DNA of 64,000 nt, from the NCBI GenBank assembly GCA_947652605.1, contig OX393577.1, positions 7,502,868-7,566,867 on the forward strand, written 5' to 3'. Made by a program: the position numbers and the translations under genes. Origin of the DNA: Elmis aenea (Eukaryota; Arthropoda; Insecta; Coleoptera; Elmidae). Positions 58,694-64,000 of the stretch are shown here, piece by piece (the stretch's first letter is position 1; each line of letters begins with the position of its first letter). Below the pieces are notes generated by a model. It saw nothing but the letters and a program-made list of their open reading frames with translations, made no database searches and was not told the origin of the DNA.

Positions 58694-59900
58694 ACATAGG
58701 GTGCTCCAAAGATCATTACTACACGACGCGATGAATAAGTATTACCCTACATTTTATTTAATAGCATATGAGGAAAGCGCCAAAATTTTCCGGCCTGACA
58801 TAGATCTAGGTGTCACAGTCTGTTCAAAACTTTTTAACACTTTACTTCAAGTCATATTAGCCTTGGAAAAAACAAAAATGGATTTAATGTCAATTAGTTT
58901 TCTTATAACTGTCATTCGTTCATCACGATGTCAGAAGTCACGAAAATTGAGTATCGAGCAGTTATAAAATTTCTTACTCGTGAAGGTCTTTCTCTTCAGA
59001 GCATCAAAGTTCGATTGAATGGGGTATACGGGGACAATTCCCCGTCTTATTCTGTGGTAAAATTTTGGTCAAAACCGTTTCGAATAGGGAAAGAATTCTT
59101 GGAATATGATGCAAGAACAGGAAGGACTTTGGAAGTGATGACGGACGACAAGATTACCCTTGTTGAGGAACTCGTATTAGGCGATCGATGCTTGGAGGTG
59201 AAAGAACTATCAAAAATGTCGGGACTTTTCGATACAAGCATTCCTCGAATCCTCCACGATCGGTTAAGCATGAATAAAGTTAGTGCAAGGTGGGTCCCCA
59301 AACATCTCTCAGTAGTTAAGCGCCAGCGTCGTGTTGAATGTGCTCGATCCTTTTTGGAGCTCTGTGGAGGAAATCCTGTGGACGCGTTGAAGACAATTGT
59401 TAAAGGAGATGAGACCATGGTTCTCTACTATGATCCTTTGTCCAAAAGAGAATCGATGGAATGGAGGCGAAAAGGAGAAGCACCGCCAAGAAAGCTCAGG
59501 GTCTGTCAGTCGACAAAAAAGGGGTGGCTACGATCTTTTGGGATTGTGAGGGCATTCTTCTCATAGACTTTAAAGAACGCAACAACACAGTCAACGGGGA
59601 ATATTATGCAGCACATCTGCACAAAGTACGATAAAATATTCCGGAGAAAAGACGTGGGAAACTGACCAGAGGCGTGCGTTTACTGCACGACAATGCCCCC
59701 GTGCACACTACTGGAATTGCTCAAGCCGCAATTCGTGATTGCAGTTTTGAACAAATCGATCACCCTCTGTATAGTCCAGATATGGCCCCCAGTGACTATT
59801 ACCTGTTTGGAAATTTGAAAAAGGACCTTCGCGGGCGACAGTTTTTCATTCCTTACTTTTAAAAAACTACTGCCGAGAAGAATCAAGAAGGATCATAACA
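58694..59900 (+). mobile_element. Mariner element, right end missing
   Basis: ACATAGGGTGCTCCAAAGAT at 58694 is a plausible left TIR, about 215 bp before the transposase start. No inverted copy was found in the 1.1 kb after the gene. The element appears truncated at the right, in step with the shortened transposase. Confidence 0.6.
58928..59862 (+). pseudogene. Mariner (DD34D) transposase, nearly complete, broken
   Basis: This is a cut-and-paste transposase of the mauritiana-type mariner group, acting at TA sites. The first 212 codons (58928-59566) are open. MSEVTKIEYRAVIKFLTREG begins the N-terminal helix-turn-helix region. Then come SPSYSVVKFWSKPFRIG, LGDRCLEVKELSKMSGL, NKVSARWVPKHLS and VKGDETMVLYYDP, which has the first catalytic Asp but Met in place of the usual Trp. 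A one-base shift in the A/G run near 59510-59525 moves the reading to IFWDCEGILLIDFKERNN. A single TAA (59632-59634) interrupts it, then LLHDNAPVHT (second Asp) and HPLYSPDMAPSDYYLFGNLK (third Asp, 34 residues later) follow. It ends at 59862 after FFIPYF, so the last part of the usual approximately 345 residues is missing. All three catalytic aspartates are retained. Confidence 0.95.
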
Positions 59901-61077
59901 TACTTTGTTAAATTAAGTTGTATTTATTTTATTGTCACTATTGCCCTGGTGTGGTTTTAAAAGAGCGGTTTTTGTTTCCAAATAATCATATTTATTTTGT
60001 ACTATTACTTAAGAAACTTTCAATTAATGTCCTTTAACCCTTTAAAGATACGCGTAAAAAAAATAAAAATAAAAATAAAAGTGCAGAAAATTGGCAGTAA
60101 ATTACTAACCTAGACTATCTATTTTAAAACAGTAGTTTAGCATTTAAGCAATTTTTCTGTCAATCGTGTGAACAAAACTATTTTAGGGTTTATTATGTTA
60201 AGCAGTTAATAAACTTTACTTAATTACAACAAAGAATGTATCCACGCTAGTAAAGCTAATTTTAATTGGCTTAAAAATTATGAAAGTATATTGTCTAATG
60301 ACATTTTTCCTAAGCGTTTTGAAATAAAAATTAAGTTCGTGTGTTCCATTCGTTTCTCACATTTATCGTTAAATATTTATAAATATGTTATTAATTCAAT
60401 TTTTTAATGAGTTCCAATTAGACGTATTATTTGTAAATAGCACCGGTTTACTAAGTCTAGAACAATGCGGAGATGCAACTGCTACGTTTCATTTGAATTT
60501 TTAAATATTTTCGAATAAATTTTATTTGAGGAAATTGTTGAGTGAAATAATTAATTACAGGCCTGGCCAACGCAATTAAGCTAGTTTAACAGAAGACAGT
60601 TACACAGAAAAATGCTTGCTAGAAGTATCAGTAGAGGTCCAATAAATGGAATTATGCTCCCAAATTCTCCAATTTTTGGCTTAAAAAACCGTAAAAGTAC
60701 AAGAGCATCCATCGAACTCACCTGACTTGGCAGTTTGAGATTCTTGGTTACTTTTTGGATTTAAGAGAAATTTGGGGAGTAAAAAGTTTTTATCTAAAAT
60801 TAAAATTGATTGATACTATTGCGATTATTTTGCAAGTATTCCGAAACAAGATGGGCTGCATGCTGTACAGGTGTAGAAAAAAAATTGTGAAGTGAATTAT
60901 TGCTGTAGAGAATCATAAAAACTAATAACCGTGTTTTTTATTTCTTACAAATTTAGAAGATAGACCCCCACACAAAATCTTATGTCACTTAAGTCAATAT
61001 AATTGTACCAATAACAGTTATTTACATAACAAGAACGGAAAATGGTACTTTCCTAAACGAGCCGGCAGTTTTTGGAC
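59901..61077. other. Intergenic, nothing recognised
   Basis: AT-rich DNA with an AAATAAAAATAAAAAT run at 60061-60080; no supported gene. Confidence 0.45.
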
Positions 61078-61087
61078 GAGCCGTAGG

Positions 61088-61347
61088 TTGGTTGTTCCGC
61101 TTGCGCGGAGACTGCTATAAGGGGGTTGACCTCCTCTTCAGTCGTAAGAGGTACAAGGATAATGGGTAGGGATGTGGATAGTCAAGGATGAATAAGGATA
61201 GGTGGAAGTACTGCCACAGCTTTTGCTTTAACCATAGAGGAAACCACCTGAAACCTCTACAATGACAGTCGGCCCTGGGAATCGAACCCAGGACCTCCCA
61301 ATTAGGTACAAGTTAGGTTGTTTTACCAACCAGCCACCAAGCTCGGT
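61088..61347 (-). mobile_element. tRNA-derived SINE, minus strand
   Basis: On the minus strand the 5' part holds TGGTGGCTGGTTGGT, an A-box-like pol III promoter, and about 45 bp on GGTCCTGGGTTCGATTCCCA, a B box in a TΨC-like arm (plus strand 61271-61290). A tRNA-unrelated body and a 3' end with CCGCGCAAGCGGAACAACC follow. Identical 10-bp GAGCCGTAGG flanks it (61078-61087 and 61348-61357), the target duplication of a SINE integrated by a LINE enzyme. The acceptor stem does not pair as in a real tRNA. Confidence 0.85.
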
Positions 61348-61357
61348 GAGCCGTAGG

Positions 61358-62270
61358 CGAGTCCTGAAAGCGTACGACTCCAGTTAAGACACTTCACGGG
61401 TATGTTTCGCACATTATTTTTTCTGCGTTCGCCACTGACACCAAAATCACTATCGTCACCATCCATAATTAAAAAATAACTTTAACAAACTACAGGTGAA
61501 AACTCGCTTGGTGTTATAACGACGCATCTTTGACAGTGCAAATCAACAAAACAACTCATCACCATGGCAACCAGCTACTTTTCGTCCTAGGTTGGTAAAG
61601 ACAACTCATTACCATGACAACCAGTTACTTTCTGGCCTAGGCCGGTAAAGATGTATTTTCCAGGCTAAAAATTGATCGAAATACACTGATTTTCTGGACG
61701 GACACAGAAAAAATATAATACATGATTTAATTTTTTATTGATTATATATATGATTATAGACAAGCGTGACTATAATTTGGTCATATTTTTCCTTTAGTGT
61801 AAAATTTAGCTACGTTTGTTTGCTATAAGCTATAACTGTCAAAAAATAGTAACCATTTTATGTAGAAAATCTTTACCGAATTCCTCAATAATTTTATAAT
61901 AGTTTTATTCTTGGATATTTGAGAAAATATTCTACGATAACAACATTAGACGTGAAAGAAAATTTGTTGAAAAGTAGCATGATTGATTGCTGGATACCTA
62001 TTTAACAAACAAACAAACAAATAGGAAAAAACCTTCATTTTAATGGGAATTTTTTTGTTACAATCAAGGTTAGTGTGATTTTTATAAGGGTAATAAATTA
62101 GTTTCTGTTAAGCACGCGATGATCAGAATATTTTTTCTTATGTTCTTTAATTTTGCATCGATGATATCCATAAATACAATTTTATATTAAAGTGATAAAT
62201 TTGGTTTAAAAAAATAATTTATTAATATCCGTCCTTTTCGGGGCTTATATCATTCTAGGACATAAAAAGC
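61358..62270. other. Intergenic, nothing recognised
   Basis: Contains a local near-duplication: CAACTCATCACCATGGCAAC at 61551 and CAACTCATTACCATGACAAC at 61602, each followed by CAGCTACTTTTCGTCCTAGG or its variant and GTAAAGA. Also an (AAAC)n run at 62006. No gene was recognised. Confidence 0.45.
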
Positions 62271-62444
62271 TCACCGGGGAATGTTAGAATCTGCAGCAAC
62301 ACATTGACGTGTAAAATCTGGCCGAACCCTATTGTACACCGCGACAATATTGTCGACTTTTTGATCCGATTTGTCAGATCGTTCTGTGGGTGGGTCAGGA
62401 AACTCTGATCCTTTTTCTATATCGTTTGCAGCAAACCAGTACGG
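62271..62444 (-). other. Unassigned open frame, 57 codons
   Basis: On the minus strand an uninterrupted frame without its own ATG runs PYWFAANDIEKGSEFPDP, PTERSDKSDQKVDNIVAVYN, RVRPDFTRQCVAADSNIPR and a stop (62271-62273). The composition is normal for protein, unlike most frames in the window. I do not recognise the family. It may be a terminal exon or a piece of a mobile-element gene. Confidence 0.3.
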
Positions 62445-63020
62445 TTAAGGCGTAGGGCCGTTAGAAATAAACGTGTAAACTGGCTGGGACACTGCGTACT
62501 GGCCAATATAATCCGCTTTCCGTCCGAACTTCACTGGATATAATGATGAAAATAACACATGTGACAGCATACGCGTTGTCCGTTCTATAAGGGTGTCTTA
62601 CTGTCAACGTAACAATTGATTTGTGTTGTGTTGGGCTGAAAAAGGAGCATTTTACCCGCCTAATCGCATTACCAGTAGAGCTGTTTGCTACGAACTTGTT
62701 AATTATCAATAGAGAGCTCAAACTCTGTTTACTGAAGGAGTACCTGAGAAAATCTTGTTTTGCTAATATTTTACAAATTTAATCCTGTTTAAAACGACAC
62801 ATCAAATATTAATACGGCTTAACGGTTTAGGTCTGTGTTATTTTTCCCATGATCGTTTGATTTATTTTCGGAAGAAAGTAAGTTATTTATGAAATTTTCA
62901 AGCTATTCGGGCACAATACATTTTTGTGGGCACCTACACAGGGCGCGGGAACGCAATCACACAAGCACACAAACCTAATTTTCAAACTGCATTTCTCAAA
63001 ATGTAACCTAGCACTTAGAC

Positions 63021-63060
63021 CAGGGGTTCCCAATTCCGAACGCGGAAGATATGGAAGGGC
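63021..63060. repeat. Possible hAT left terminus before the tandem array
   Basis: CAGGGGTTCCCAATTCCGAA at 63021 resembles the CAGGGGTTCCCAA ends of some hAT elements. The matching right end would lie beyond the window, so it cannot be tested here. Confidence 0.45.
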
Positions 63061-63082
63061 GGCATTCCAAAACTCTAATCGT

Positions 63083-64000
63083 AAGATATTGACATGAAAT
63101 TTTCAGGACATGTTTATCATGCTTATCTACAACGAAAAACTGATTTAGGAAACGATCCAATATTTTGTTTGCAAGAAACTTCAAAAATTAACTCAAAAAA
63201 GCAAAATTTCTTAATTTTTATATCGTTTTAAAACACATACTCGCGAATAATTTTTTAACTGCTTAAGATATTGACTTGAAATTTTCAGGGCATGTTTAAC
63301 ACGCTTATCTACCATGAAAAACTGATTTAGGAAACGATCCAATATTTTGTTTGCAAGAAACTTCAAAAGTTAACTCAAAAAAGCAAAATTTCATAACTTT
63401 TATATCGTTTTAAAACACATACTCGCGAATAATTTTTTAACTGCTTAAGATATTGACTTGAAATTTTCAGGGCATGTTTAACATGCTTATCTACCATGAA
63501 CAACTGATTTAGGAAACGATCCAATATTTTGTTTGCAAGAAACTTCAAAAGTTAACTCAAAAAAGCAAAATTTCATAACTTTTATATCGTTTTAAAACAC
63601 ATACTCGCGAATAATTTTTTAACTGCTTAAGATATTGAATTGAAATTTTCAGGACATGTTTATCATGCTTATCTACAACGAAAAACTGATTTATGAAACG
63701 ATCCAATATTTTGTTTGCATGAAACTTTAAAAATTAACTCAAAAAAGCAAAATTTCTTAATTTTTATATCGTTTTACAACACATATTCGGGAATAATTTT
63801 TTAACTGCTTAAGATATTGACTTGAAATTTTTAGGACATGTTTATCATGCTTATCTACAACGAAAAACTGATTTAGGAAACGATCCAATATTTTGTTTGC
63901 AAGAAACTTCAAAAGTTAACTCAAAAAAGCAAAATTTCACAACTTTTATATCGTTTTAAAACACATACTCGCGAATAATTTTTTAACTGCTTAAGATATT
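63083..64000. repeat. Tandem array with 182-bp period
   Basis: AAGATATTGACTTGAAATTT-like unit starts fall at 63083, 63265, 63447, 63629, 63811 and 63993, exactly 182 bp apart. There are five full units, and the array continues past the window edge. Units contain ACTGATTTAGGAAACGATCC, CTCAAAAAAGCAAAATTTC and ACACATACTCGCGAATAATT. Units two and three are nearly identical, while the first, fourth and fifth carry shared variants (TCAGGACATG, ATCTACAACG), which hints at a higher-order pattern. No open frame crosses the units. Confidence 0.95.

Noticed and set aside
58485..58967. 160-codon plus frame
   Set aside because: It covers the leader and first codons of the mariner transposase in another frame and shows no family motif.
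59047..59418. 123-codon minus frame
   Set aside because: It is a shadow of the mariner transposase on the opposite strand.
61262..61345. Functional tRNA gene on the minus strand
   Set aside because: A and B boxes are present, but the acceptor and anticodon stems do not pair and the unit has SINE body and target duplications.
63083..64000. CRISPR array
   Set aside because: The 182-bp units are contiguous with no short-repeat/spacer alternation, and the context is eukaryotic; it is a tandem satellite.

Overview
The window looks like transposon-dense, gene-poor nuclear DNA of an arthropod, most likely an insect. The reasons are the very AT-rich background, the absence of any recognisable host gene, and the mix of mobile-element relics: Jockey-type and other non-LTR retrotransposons, a mauritiana-type DD34D mariner, piggyBac, hAT, pogo-like DNA, a tRNA-derived SINE, and many foldback MITEs with CAGGGTG ends and TA target duplications. 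The order cannot be fixed from the sequence. No bacterial-style genes, operons, rRNA or functional tRNA genes were seen. Every coding feature recognised is a fragment or a broken copy of a mobile-element gene.

Layout. 1-9 kb: a non-LTR reverse-transcriptase (RT) 3' end (1180-2283) split by a 349-bp hAT MITE with a perfect 8-bp target duplication; a 1.47-kb hAT element (4378-5842) carrying a TA-type foldback; a decayed Jockey element (7700-8857). 9-20 kb: a foldback MITE at 9482-10071; a piggyBac 3' end ending at TTA A (11120-11503); a tandem pair of unclassified repeats (13994-14847); a minus-strand RT relic (18270-20211) split by a 1.2-kb foldback MITE. 20-31 kb: three large foldbacks (20945-22850, 26385-27672, 28681-30198). 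Two of them hold the 3' part of a Tc1/mariner-type transposase gene at their centre. 31-49 kb: a GC-richer patch (31120-31700), several hAT elements sharing AACCGGTTTT subterminal motifs, a third RT relic (38640-38990), two TTA-flanked MITEs (39339-40030, 43115-43802), and a four-level nest of transposons (44783-48207) followed by a small hAT MITE with perfect 8-bp duplications (48276-48531). 50-64 kb: a piggyBac relic (50157-51270), pogo-like elements (53260-56210), a fourth RT relic (57266-57885), a nearly complete mariner transposase pseudogene (58928-59862), a tRNA-derived SINE (61088-61347), and an exactly 182-bp-period tandem array that runs off the right edge (63083-64000) just after a hAT-like terminus.

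How the parts relate. The main theme is a family of foldback elements with TA duplications. Their arms can be read as inverted copies of transposase-gene 3' ends plus terminal inverted repeat (TIR), and in two cases the arms contain smaller modules that themselves have CAGGGTG ends. Such foldbacks have landed in RT relics and in a hAT element. The hAT element then carried its foldback passenger to a second site, where it landed inside another foldback. The assembly of inverted 3' ends, modular ends and hitch-hiking on hAT is the most unusual content of the window. It is inferred from sequence symmetry and flanking duplications; no alignments were run.
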